From Sva-07 sp963828415 (GTDB lineage: Bacteria > Actinomycetota > Acidimicrobiia > Acidimicrobiales > Ilumatobacteraceae): a stretch of DNA of 64,000 bases. Made by a program: the position numbers and the translations under genes. The notes below the pieces were generated by a model. It was given only the letters and a program-made list of their open reading frames with translations, was not told where the DNA came from and did not search any database. Positions 40,377 to 48,938 of the stretch are shown here, one piece after another; the stretch's first letter is position 1, and every line of letters starts with the position of its first letter. The stretch spans positions 124,001 to 188,000 of the forward strand of contig CAWHEI010000012.1 of assembly GCA_963828415.1 (NCBI GenBank), written 5' to 3'.

Positions 40377-41852
40377 TCAGGCGGCGTCGTCGACGGCGCG
40401 CATCATGCGGCGAAGCATCGCCGGGAAGATGACCGCGTGGAACGGGACGAGCACCCACCAGTACGCCCTGCCGAAGATCCCCTTCGGCACGAACTGTGCC
40501 CGTTGCGTGACGACCGTACCCGAGCCGTCTCCGGCGGCCGTCGTGGTCCATTCGAGCCACGCGTCGCCCGGCACCTTCATCTCGGCGTGCAGGCGGAAGA
40601 GGTCGTCTCCGATCGCCTCGACCCGCCAGAAGTCGAGTGCTTCGCCGACGCCGATGTCGTCGGGGTGTCGGCGGCCACGGCGCAACCCGACGCCGCCGAC
40701 CGCCTTGTCGACCGCGCCTCGAAGTGCCCACAATGGCCCGAAGCCGTACCAGCCTCTCGCTCCGCCGACGCCGCGCACGACACGCTGCACGTCCGCGCTC
40801 GCGGCGTCGACGGTCAGGGTGCGACAGTCCTCGTAGACCGTGCCACCCGCCCACGACGGATCCCACGGTGCCGGTCGGGCAGCAAGCTGACGCGACGAGT
40901 ACCCCGACCACCGCGTGGGGATGTCGAGATCGTCCACGGCCGACAACGCTGCCTCGATCGCGGCGGCGACACCCAGCGGCTCGTGCGCAGACAACTGGCC
41001 TGCGCTGTCGTCGGTGACGACCACGTCGTTCTTCAAGCTGCCGATGAGACTGTCGGCGAGCGCCTTGGGCAGGGGCGTGACCAGGTTGACCCAGTGCGCC
41101 GACAGACGCGGCGTGAGAAACGGCACCGGCACGATCAGCCGTCGACGCACACCCGCCACGTCCGCGTAGATGTGCATCAGGTCGCGATATGTGAGTTGCT
41201 CGCGGGCGCCGATCTCGATGACGTCGTGGTGAGCGGCCGGCCCCCGTCGGACTGCCGCCACGAGATACGTGAGGAGGTCGACGATCGCGATCGGCTGGAC
41301 ACGGGTGGTGGTCACCCAGCGCGGCGCCAGCATCGCCGGCAACACCTCGACGAGACTGCGCAACATCTCGAACGACGCCGACCCGGCACCGAGAATGATC
41401 GCCGCACGGAGCTCGGTGACGGGAGTCGCACCCGCGGCGAGTTCGATGCCCACGTCATGGCGGGACTGGAGGTGCGGGGACAGTTCGTCGGAGTCGTCAC
41501 CGAGTCCACCGACGTAGACGAGGTGGCGGACGCCGGCGCGTTCGGCGGCGAGGCGGGCATGGCGCGCGGTCAAGCGTTCCTGCTGCATGAAGTCGTCGCC
41601 GACGCCGAGCGAGTGGACGAGATACACCACCTGATCGACGCCGTCGAACGCTGCCTCGATCGATGACAGATCGGCGAGGTCGCCACCGACGACCTCGACA
41701 TCTCGAGCCCACGGTGTCGCGGCCAGACCCTCGGGCGTGCGAGTGAGGCATCGAACGATGTATCCCGCTTCGATGAGCTGCGGCACGAGACGACCCCCGA
41801 CGTAACCGGTCGCGCCGAGCACCAGCACCCGCCGAGGCTGATCGCGATCCAT
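40377..41852 (-). CDS. NAD(P)-binding SDR protein with C-terminal DUF2867 domain
   Basis: The 491-residue protein starts with an atypical SDR / NmrA-like Rossmann domain (RVLVLGATGYVGGRLVPQLIEAGY, then VYLVHSLGVGDDF), which binds a dinucleotide. The last ~190 residues (WGGTVYEDCRTLTVDA region through WLEWTTTAAGDGSGTVVTQRAQFVP, with GRAYWWVLVPFHAVIF at the end) match DUF2867, a ligand-binding START-like fold. This two-domain protein is widespread in actinobacteria and proteobacteria; function unproven. The ATG at 41852 is chosen because the Rossmann motif follows within 10 residues; the longer frame from 41915 is unlikely. Confidence 0.88.
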   Translation of the reverse strand: MDRDQPRRVLVLGATGYVGGRLVPQLIEAGYIVRCLTRTPEGLAATPWARDVEVVGGDLADLSSIEAAFDGVDQVVYLVHSLGVGDDFMQQERLTARHARLAAERAGVRHLVYVGGLGDDSDELSPHLQSRHDVGIELAAGATPVTELRAAIILGAGSASFEMLRSLVEVLPAMLAPRWVTTTRVQPIAIVDLLTYLVAAVRRGPAAHHDVIEIGAREQLTYRDLMHIYADVAGVRRRLIVPVPFLTPRLSAHWVNLVTPLPKALADSLIGSLKNDVVVTDDSAGQLSAHEPLGVAAAIEAALSAVDDLDIPTRWSGYSSRQLAARPAPWDPSWAGGTVYEDCRTLTVDAASADVQRVVRGVGGARGWYGFGPLWALRGAVDKAVGGVGLRRGRRHPDDIGVGEALDFWRVEAIGDDLFRLHAEMKVPGDAWLEWTTTAAGDGSGTVVTQRAQFVPKGIFGRAYWWVLVPFHAVIFPAMLRRMMRAVDDAA

Positions 41853-42058
41853 CTCCTCATCCTGCCCGCGTCGGCGGCGTTCCTGCGTCTCGTGCCTGTA
41901 CGCGTCGTCACCCATGCCGGGTGCTACCCGCTCCGCCGGCGACGAACCTCGTCACCCGTCGCGTTCGTTGGTCACCGCGAGCGGTCGATTTTCGCTGGCG
42001 CTGCGGGCGTCGCTGACATAGTGTCAAGGCCCAATCAAGGCGAAGGCGGAGGTCGGGG

Positions 42059-45000
42059 ATGCGGATCCCGAGAAGGACGCTGCGCTCACGCACTCTCGCG
42101 CAGCGTGAGGCCCGGCGCGGCAACACATGGTTGCGGGCGACGACAGCACTGCTGTGTCTCGGCCTCATGATGCCGCTGGCGGCGGCGTCCGAACCGACAC
42201 GGGCGAACGCTGCGGGCGAATCGTCGTACTCCTCGGTTCCGATGCAGTCGTGGCGACTCAACGGCGTCGGACGATCGATATTGAAGGTCGGCAGCACCAT
42301 CTACGTCGGCGGCACGTTCACCGAAGCGATCAGTCCCGACGGCACGCAGCGTGTCAGCCGACGCAACCTCGCCGCATTCGATGCGCGCACTGGGGCGCTC
42401 ATCCCCTCGTTCCGCGCCGACGCCGACAACGCCGTCTACAACATTCAGATCGACGCCAACACGCTCTACGTCGGTGGCGTGTTCACCTCGATCGGCGGGG
42501 TCAGCCGGGCCCGACTCGCAGCGATCGACGCCACGACCGGAGCGGTGCGCTCCGGCTTCTCCGCCGACACGAACGGCAACGTCTACAACCTGTCGCTGGC
42601 GGGCGGGAAGCTCTACGTCGGCGGGGTGTTCACCACCATCGGCGGGCTGCCGCGCACGCGCGGCAGCCGTGTCGCCGACATCAGGTGCCGTCGACGCCGG
42701 GTTCCGTCCCACCGTCGACGGGTCGGTGTACGCCATCGCCGCCGCGCCGGACGCCTCGAAGGTGTACATCGGCGGCCCCTACAACAACGTCAACGGCCAA
42801 GCCGACACCGACATCAGCACGCTCGACGGCGCGACCGGCGCGACCGTGGGGCCTGAACTCACCGGTGTGACCGGCTACGTCGACGACCTCCAGGTCACTC
42901 CCGATGGTCGATCACTGATCGCTGCACACTCGGGCGTGCCAGGCGTCGGCAACCGCACGTCGCTGTTCGACACCGCGTCCGGTCGGCGAAGCTGGCTCCA
43001 GATGGTCGACGGCGACGTCCAGGGCGCGGCGTTGGTCGGCAACCAGGTGTTCACCGGGTTCCACGACGGCTCGAAGGGCGACGGAGCGACCCGAGTTGCG
43101 CTGTACGACCGGTCCACCGGTGCCGAAGACGCAACCTTCCGACCGAGCTTCGATCGTTTCATGGGGGCATGGGCCGTCGATGGCGACGACAACGCCCTGG
43201 TGATCGCCGGCAACTTCTCGACGATCTCGGGCGTTCGGGTCGAGGGGTTCGCCATCTTCCCCCGATCCGAACCCACGACGTTCGCGGCAAGCGTCTGGGG
43301 CCATGAACCCTGGCGCTACCTCGACACCGGCGCCGATCCCGGGCAGGCCTGGCGCCAGAACGGTTTCGACGACGCGGCGTGGAAGAGCGGCATCGGCGAG
43401 TTCGGCTACGGCGACGGCGACGAACGCACCCGCATCTCCTACGTCGGGTCGGCCGCGAACAAGAACACCACGTCGTGGTTCCGTCGGGAGTTCGACGCGA
43501 CGAGTTCACCGACCTCAGCGGGCATCTACATGCGTGTCGACGACGGCGCCGTCGTCTACGTCAACGGCGTCGAGGTCGCCAGGGACAACATGCCGTCGGG
43601 TGCCATCACGCCCACGACGTTGGCGTTCGCGCGCGACGGGTACGGCGAAGATGACGTCAGATTCTTCCCCATCGATCCCACGCTGATCACCCAGGGGCGC
43701 AACACGATCGGCGTCGAGGTCCACCAGACGGATCCGGCGTCGGACGACCTGACGTTCTTTGCCACCGTGGTCGCATACGACGCCGCATCGCCCCCCCACC
43801 ACCACCACCACCACCACCACCACCACGCCGGCGACAACGGTTCCGGGGACCACGGTTCCCGGGACCACGGCACCAACGACCACCGTCGTCGCGCCGCCGT
43901 CGGGCAGGATCGATGTCGCATCGGACGCCGTCTGGTCGTACCTCGACAATGGCAGCGATCAGGCAAGCAGCTGGACGTCGGCGACCTACGACGACTCGAC
44001 GTGGAAGACAGGTGTCGGAGAATTCGGCTACGGCGACGGCGACGAACGCACGGTCGTGAGCTACGGCCCGTCCGCCAACCCGAAGTACACGACCACGTAC
44101 TTCCGCCACCGCTTCGCCGCATCCGGCGTCCCCGACGACCTGACGTTGCGACTCCGGGTCGACGACGGCGCTGTTGCCTACCTCAATGGCGTGGAGGTCG
44201 CCCGGTTCAACCTCCCGAGCGGTCCCGTGAGCGTCCTGACACGGGCCCCTGACGCGATCTCCGGTCCCGATGAGCGGCTCGACCGCCCGTTCACCGTCGA
44301 CCCGTCGCTGATCCGAGTCGGCACCAACGTGCTGAGCGTCGAGGTCCACCAGAACACGCTGGGTTCGTCCGACCTGTCGTTCCTCGCCAGCCTCTCCGGC
44401 AGCGGTTCCGTCGCAGCAACGACCACGGTGACACCGACCACCGCAGCGATGACCACCACCGCGACGACGACCGTCGCGCCGACCACCACCTCGACGACGA
44501 CGACCATTGCGCCGACCACGACCTCGACGACGACGACCAGTGCGCCGACCACGACCTCGACGACGACGACCATTGCGCCGACCACGACCGTTGCCCCGAC
44601 CACCACCGCTGCGCCCGCCACGGCTGCAACAACCATCGCCACACCGCCACCGCCACCGCCACCGCCACCGCCACCAGCAGGATTGGCCGCATCGATCGCA
44701 CCGGACGCCGTCTGGTCGTACCTCGATGACGGCAGCGATCAGGGGGCAGGATGGAACTCCGTCCAGTTCGATGACGCGACCTGGATGACCGGTGTCGGCG
44801 AATTCGGCTACGGCGATGGAGACGAACGCACCGTTGTCACCTTCGGCCCGATGAACAGCCGGAAGTACCCGACGACGTATTTCCGCCATCGATTCACGGC
44901 GACGGGGACACCGACCGAGCTGACGCTCACAGTGCGGATCGACGACGGCGCCATCGTGCGAATCAACGGCGTCGAGGCCCATCGCTTCAACATGGCGGCC

Positions 45001-45189
45001 ACCGGCGTCACCTACGAAACTCGGGCGCTCGATGCGATCTGGGGTGCCGCTGAGCGCCTCGATCGTGCGATCACGCTCGATCCCACGCTCGTTCGTGCGG
45101 GCACGAACGTCATCACCGTCGAGGTGCATCAGGACACCTACGGATCGTCCGACCTCACGTTCCTCGCCTCGTTGACCGGCCGCATCTGA
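42059..45189 (+). pseudogene. Large secreted repeat protein, interrupted by two frameshifts
   Basis: A signal peptide (WLRATTALLCLGLMMPLAAAS) follows the ATG at 42059, which has a GGAGG site. Propeller-like repeats come next (TIYVGGTFTEAI, TLYVGGVFTSIGG, KLYVGGVFTTIGG), then three copies of a beta-sandwich domain of ~155 residues marked by WxYLDxGxD, GEFGYGDGDERT, DDGAxVYxNGVE and VEVHQ. Thr/Pro-rich linkers separate the copies (poly-Thr near 43800, APTTTSTTTT repeats and poly-Pro near 44640). The frame changes near 42660 (two bases missing inside LPRTR-LAAV) and at a run of seven C at 43791-43797 (one extra C). Read through, it gives about 1,040 residues. It may be a pseudogene, phase-variable, or a sequence error. 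Confidence 0.75.
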
Positions 45190-45221
45190 CCATCTCCGCC
45201 GAAGCGTGCCAGACTCCGTTC

Positions 45222-45758
45222 ATGGCAACGCTCGTGCTCACCGTGATCGGCGACGACCGCGCCGGGCTCGTCGACACGCTCGCGGGGCCGATTGCCCGGC
45301 ACGGCGGCAACTGGGACCGCAGTCACATGGCTCGACTCGCCGGCAAGTTCGCTGGGATCGTCGTGGTGTCCGTCCCCGACGAACGCACCGACGACCTCAC
45401 CGCTGAACTCGACACGCTGACTGCGCAGGGACTGCTCGACGTCACCGTGGCCATCGCTGCGAACGATCGACAGGCGGACCACGACGAGTTCCTCCAGCTC
45501 CACCTCATCGGCCAGGACCGGCCGGGCATCATCCGCGAAGTGGCGGGCGCGCTCGCGCAGCGAAACGTGAGCATCGAGGAGCTCCAGACGTCGGCGTCGT
45601 CGGCGCCGATGTCGGGTGAGCTGCTCTTCGAGGCGACTGCGACGTTGCGGATGCCCGCCGGCGCCCACCCCGCCGATCTCCGTCTCGCCCTCGAAGCCAT
45701 CGCCAACGAGCTGATGGTCGACCTCGAAGTGACCGACCAACGCAACGCAAGGGGGTGA
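45222..45758 (+). CDS. Tandem ACT-domain protein, GcvR-like
   Basis: The 178-residue protein consists of two ACT domains: LVLTVIGDDRAGLVDTLAGPIARHGGNW at the start and LQLHLIGQDRPGIIREVAGALAQRNVSIEELQT from about residue 90. Both keep the DRAG/DRPG loop that binds amino acids. The layout matches GcvR-like regulators. It ends two bases before the selD start and is probably co-transcribed with it. A role in sensing serine or glycine would fit selenocysteine synthesis, which starts from seryl-tRNA, but that link is inference only. Confidence 0.88.
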   Translation: MATLVLTVIGDDRAGLVDTLAGPIARHGGNWDRSHMARLAGKFAGIVVVSVPDERTDDLTAELDTLTAQGLLDVTVAIAANDRQADHDEFLQLHLIGQDRPGIIREVAGALAQRNVSIEELQTSASSAPMSGELLFEATATLRMPAGAHPADLRLALEAIANELMVDLEVTDQRNARG

Positions 45759-45760
45759 CG

Positions 45761-46822
45761 ATGAGTGAAGTTGACGAGCCCGCAAACGCGCGCGACCGGA
45801 TCCGGCTGACCCAGTTCAGCCACGGCGCCGGTTGAGGCTGCAAGCTCGCTCCCGGCGAGCTGGCGCACGTGGTGCGCCATCTGAACTCCGCCCATCCCGA
45901 TCGGTTGCTCGTCGGGCCAGAGACCGGCGACGATGCCGCCGTCTGGCGACTCGACGACGAACGGGCCCTCGTGTCGACCGCCGACTTCATCACGCCGGTC
46001 GTCGATGACGCGCGCACGTGGGGCCGCGTTGCCGCAGCGAACAGCGTGTCGGACATCTATGCGATGGGCGGGCGACCGCTGTTCGCGCTCAACCTCGTCG
46101 GATGGAACACCGACAAGCTGCCGACCTCACTGCTCGGCGAAGTGCTCGCCGGTGGGCAGGACATCGCCGACGAGGCGGGCTTCGTGATCGCCGGCGGCCA
46201 CACGATCGACGACCCCGAACCCAAGTACGGCATGGCCGTCACCGGCGAGGCACACCCCGACCGACTCCTCACCAACGCTGGGCTGCGCGCCGGCCAGGAC
46301 ATCGTGCTCACCAAGGCGCTCGGCGTCGGCGTGTTGACCACAGCGATCAAGAACGGTCGGGCAACACAGGCCCAGGCCACCGCCGCGGTTGCGTCGATGG
46401 TTCGACTCAACGACATCGCTGCCCGTCTGGCATTGGCCGCAGGGGTCACCGGGTGCACCGACGTGACCGGCTTCGGTCTGCTCGGCCACCTCGGCCGCAT
46501 GGCGCTCGAGTCCGGCGTCTCGGTCGCCATCGAGTTCACAGCCGTGCCCTTTCTGCCGGGTGCCGTCGACTTGGCCGCTGACGGCGTGATGCCCGGCGGC
46601 AGCAGACGCAACCTGGCATGGGCGCTGGAATTCGTCGACGTCAGCGGCTTCGACGAGGTCCAACAGCTCCTCCTCGCTGACGCTCAGACCTCGGGCGGGC
46701 TCGTGTTCGGCGTCGACCCCAGCGAGACCCAGAGCATCATCTCCGAACTCGCGGCCACCGGCCACCAGGCGGCCCACATCGGTACCGTCAGCTCAGGTGC
46801 CCCGGGCATCACCCTCCACTGA
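45761..46822 (+). CDS. selD: Selenide, water dikinase SelD, a selenoprotein
   Basis: SelD makes selenophosphate from selenide and ATP, the selenium donor for selenocysteine and selenouridine. From ATG 45761 (GGGGG ribosome site 6 bases upstream) the frame reads MSEVDEPANARDRIRLTQFS, then HGAG, UGA, GCKLAPGEL. The UGA (45833-45835) is codon 25, exactly where SelD has its catalytic Cys or Sec. The same frame then runs through DDAAVW, VSTADFITPVVDDARTWGR, NSVSDIYAMGG and DVTGFGLLGHLG to 46822, for 353 residues. A hairpin follows the UGA. A naive gene call would start after the UGA and lose the active site. No selA, selB or tRNA-Sec is in the window. Confidence 0.93.
45843..45861 (+). promoter_or_regulatory. 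SECIS-like hairpin after the selD UGA
   Basis: A perfect 7-base stem, AGCTCGC (45843-45849) with GCGAGCT (45855-45861), closes the 5-base loop TCCCG and starts 7 bases after the UGA. Bacterial SECIS elements are small stem-loops in this position that bind SelB. Loop bases differ from the E. coli fdhF consensus, as expected across phyla. Confidence 0.7.
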
Positions 46823-46832
46823 CCATCGCAAC

Positions 46833-46890
46833 CCACGTTTGCGAGCAGATTCGGGTGCGACGGATCAACCGAATCTGCGCACAAACGTGG
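46833..46890. terminator. Long hairpin between convergent selD and arsI
   Basis: The 22-base arms at 46833-46854 and 46869-46890 pair at 19 positions around a 14-base loop, in the 90-base gap between two converging genes. It could end transcription from both sides. No T-run is present. Confidence 0.6.
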
Positions 46891-46912
46891 TGGCGCTGAG
46901 TTCGGCGCCGGG

Positions 46913-47314
46913 TCAGGGGCAGCAGGACGTGGTGACGGTGTTCTCGAGTTGCTCGGTGTCGCCGTGCTTCACGTACCACTCCCAGCGGTTGCCATCGGGT
47001 GCATGCACCCAGGTCTCGGTCTTCTCGGCGTAGCAGCACACGGTGTCGTCGACACCCGTCGTCTCGATGCCGTCGTCGCTCAGGCGGGCCTCGGCGGCGG
47101 TGACCTCGGCGGCGGTTTCGACCTCGACGCCGAGATGGTTGATCGAACCCGACGCGCCGGCGCCCTCGAAGAGCACGAGCTTCAGCGGAGGGTTCTCGAT
47201 CGCGAAGTTGGCGTAGCCCTCACGAACCTTCGCCGGCGGGGTGGCAAACATCTTGCTGTAGAAGTCGATCGCCGTGTCGAGGTCGTCGACGTTGAGGGCG
47301 AGTTGGAGGCGCAT
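46913..47314 (-). CDS. arsI: ArsI/CadI-family VOC metalloenzyme (C-As lyase)
   Basis: The 133-residue VOC-fold protein has RLQLALNVDDLDTAIDFYSKMF, a His in GSINHLGVEVE and Glu in RWEWYVKH as metal ligands, and the vicinal pair in TVCCYAEKTETWV. That Cys pair binds trivalent organoarsenicals in ArsI, which splits the C-As bond of methylarsenite; CadI-type proteins share the fold. A second Cys pair ends the chain (TTSCCP). It is divergent from arsR across 56 bases and thus presumably under ArsR control. Cadmium binding is the alternative role. Confidence 0.87.
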   Translation of the reverse strand: MRLQLALNVDDLDTAIDFYSKMFATPPAKVREGYANFAIENPPLKLVLFEGAGASGSINHLGVEVETAAEVTAAEARLSDDGIETTGVDDTVCCYAEKTETWVHAPDGNRWEWYVKHGDTEQLENTVTTSCCP

Positions 47315-47328
47315 GGTTGTTCTCCCAA

Positions 47329-47356
47329 TTGTTGTATTGATGATGATCGATATGTT
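47329..47356 (+). promoter_or_regulatory. Promoter of the ars operon in the arsI-arsR gap
   Basis: TTGTTG (47329-47334) lies 16 bases from TATGTT (47351-47356), giving a start a few bases before the arsR ATG at 47371. ATCGAT occurs at about 47347 and 47367, and the AT-rich gap between the divergent genes is the likely ArsR operator. Confidence 0.5.
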
Positions 47357-47370
47357 ATCGTTCCAAATCG

Positions 47371-47748
47371 ATGAACGTCAATACGAAAGTCGCGCCGGGC
47401 GGCGCAACCTGCTGCGGATCGGTGAGCGGCGACGCGCTGACCGACGAACAGGCCGACGAACTGGCGGCAGCGCTCAAGGCGCTGGCGGACCCGGTCCGCC
47501 TCCGCTTGGTCTCGATCATTGCGACATCGCCGAGCGGTGAGGTGTGCGCCTGCGACCTTCCCGACTCGGTCGATCGCAGCCAACCGACGGTGAGTCACCA
47601 CCTCGGACTCCTGGTCACCGCCGGATTGCTCGAACGTGAGCAGCGCGGCAAGTGGGCCTGGTTCCGCCTCCGCTACGACCGCCTCGCCGAACTCAGTGCG
47701 CTGCTCGCTCCACCACTCCCCCCACCACCCACCGAAGGAGACCACTGA
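47371..47748 (+). CDS. arsR: ArsR-family arsenic-responsive repressor
   Basis: The 125-residue winged-helix repressor has LKALADPVRLRLVSIIATSPSGEVCACDLPD, then RSQPTVSHHLGLLVTAGLLEREQRGKWAWFRL, cited as landmarks LADPVRLRL, VCACDL and QPTVSHHLGLL. Cys in VCAC plus the N-terminal CC (GGATCCGS) can bind As(III), which releases the DNA. It is first in arsR-arsC-aquaglyceroporin and divergent from arsI. The stop overlaps the arsC start (TGATG). Confidence 0.92.
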   Translation: MNVNTKVAPGGATCCGSVSGDALTDEQADELAAALKALADPVRLRLVSIIATSPSGEVCACDLPDSVDRSQPTVSHHLGLLVTAGLLEREQRGKWAWFRLRYDRLAELSALLAPPLPPPPTEGDH

Positions 47749-48152
47749 TGACCGATCAGCGACCCGCCGTGTTGTTCCTCTGCGTGCACAACGCCGGACG
47801 ATCCCAGATGGCAGCGGGTTGGCTGCGGCACCTGGCCGGAGATCGCGTCGAGGTGTACTCCGGTGGATCCGAACCCGCCGATCAGGTCAACCCGGCTGCG
47901 GTGGCGGCGATGGCCGAGGTCGGCATCGACATCGGGGGCCGGCAGCCGCAACGCTGGACCGACGAACAGGCCCGTGCCGCCGACGTCGTGATCACGATGG
48001 GCTGCGGCGACGTGTGCCCGGTGTACCCCGGCAAGCGGTACGAAGACTGGGAACTCACCGATCCGGCCGGCCAACCCGTCGAGTTCGTCCGGACCGTGCG
48101 TGACGAGATCCGCGACCGCGTCGAGTTGTTGATCAGCAGCCTGGAGGTGTGA
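47748..48152 (+). CDS. arsC: Arsenate reductase ArsC, low-molecular-weight phosphatase type
   Basis: The 134-residue enzyme has the P-loop CVHNAGRSQM with Cys12 and Arg18, and two further Cys in MGCGDVCPVYPG (Cys86 and Cys90), the triple-Cys relay of thioredoxin- or mycoredoxin-linked ArsC. It reduces As(V) to As(III). ATG 47748 overlaps the arsR stop and follows GAAGGAG. Its own stop overlaps the channel gene in the same way. The reducing partner could be a thioredoxin like the one at 37124, which is not linked. Confidence 0.92.
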   Translation: MTDQRPAVLFLCVHNAGRSQMAAGWLRHLAGDRVEVYSGGSEPADQVNPAAVAAMAEVGIDIGGRQPQRWTDEQARAADVVITMGCGDVCPVYPGKRYEDWELTDPAGQPVEFVRTVRDEIRDRVELLISSLEV

Positions 48153-48889
48153 TGGCAACACCGGTCAGCTGGCGACCCAATGTGCGGCGCCTGACGGGCG
48201 AGTTCGTCGGCACGGCGTTCCTGCTCGCGGCCGTCGTCGGCTCGGGCATCATGGCCGAGAACCTCACCGACGACGTCGGGCTCCAGCTCCTCCAGAACGC
48301 GTTCGCCACCGCCGGCGTCCTCATTGCGCTGATCCTGGCGTTCGGCGCGGTGTCCGGCGCCCACTTCAACCCGGCGGTCACCATCACCGACCGGTGGTTC
48401 GGCGGCATCGACACGCCGACCGCCGTCTGGTACATCGCAGCGCAGACGCTCGGCGGCATCGTCGGCGTGATGGCAGCCAACCTCATGTTCGACCTGAACG
48501 CCGTGGAATGGTCGACGAAGGACCGATCCTCACTCAACCTCGTGTTCTCCGAGGGCGTGGCAACGCTCGGGCTGCTCCTCGTCATCTTCGGTGTCGTGCG
48601 AGCGGGCCGCGCCTCGGTGGTCGCCTTCGCGGTCGGCGGCTACATCGCCGGCGCCTACTACTTCACGTCGTCGACGAGCTTCGCCAACCCCGCCGTCACC
48701 GTGGCCCGGATGTTCTCCGACACCTTCGCCGGCATCGAACCCGCCAGCGCACCGGCATTCATCGCTGCCCAACTGGTCGCCGTCGGCATCGCCATCGCCA
48801 TGATCGAGGTCCTGTGGCCCGACATGGGCGAGGTCGCTGATCGGGTCGTGCTCCCCCACGACGACGCACACCCGGTATCCGACATCTGA
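48152..48889 (+). CDS. MIP-family aquaglyceroporin in the ars operon
   Basis: The 245-residue protein has six membrane helices and the two half-helix motifs HFNPAVT and FANPAVTVAR. The Arg of the selectivity filter follows the second. Channels of this type in ars operons (AqpS-like) let As(OH)3 flow out after ArsC has reduced arsenate. That role is supported here by the position directly after arsC, with a TGATG overlap and a CTGGAGG site. No ArsB or Acr3 pump is present in the window, so downhill efflux through this channel is the likely detoxification route. Confidence 0.9.
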   Translation: MATPVSWRPNVRRLTGEFVGTAFLLAAVVGSGIMAENLTDDVGLQLLQNAFATAGVLIALILAFGAVSGAHFNPAVTITDRWFGGIDTPTAVWYIAAQTLGGIVGVMAANLMFDLNAVEWSTKDRSSLNLVFSEGVATLGLLLVIFGVVRAGRASVVAFAVGGYIAGAYYFTSSTSFANPAVTVARMFSDTFAGIEPASAPAFIAAQLVAVGIAIAMIEVLWPDMGEVADRVVLPHDDAHPVSDI

Positions 48890-48938
48890 TGTGCGTCGAG
48901 CGGTGCAGAGGATTGAGCGACGGGGCAGACTCTCCGCC

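Noticed and set aside
44400..44690. Triplet-rich DNA (ACGACGACC and CCGCCA runs) considered as a CRISPR or satellite repeat
   Set aside because: In-frame codon repeats for the Thr/Pro linker of the secreted protein; no spacers or constant repeat unit.
45869..46822. SelD starting at the GTG after the UGA
   Set aside because: That start discards the conserved HGAGUGCK active site, which is present upstream in the same frame.
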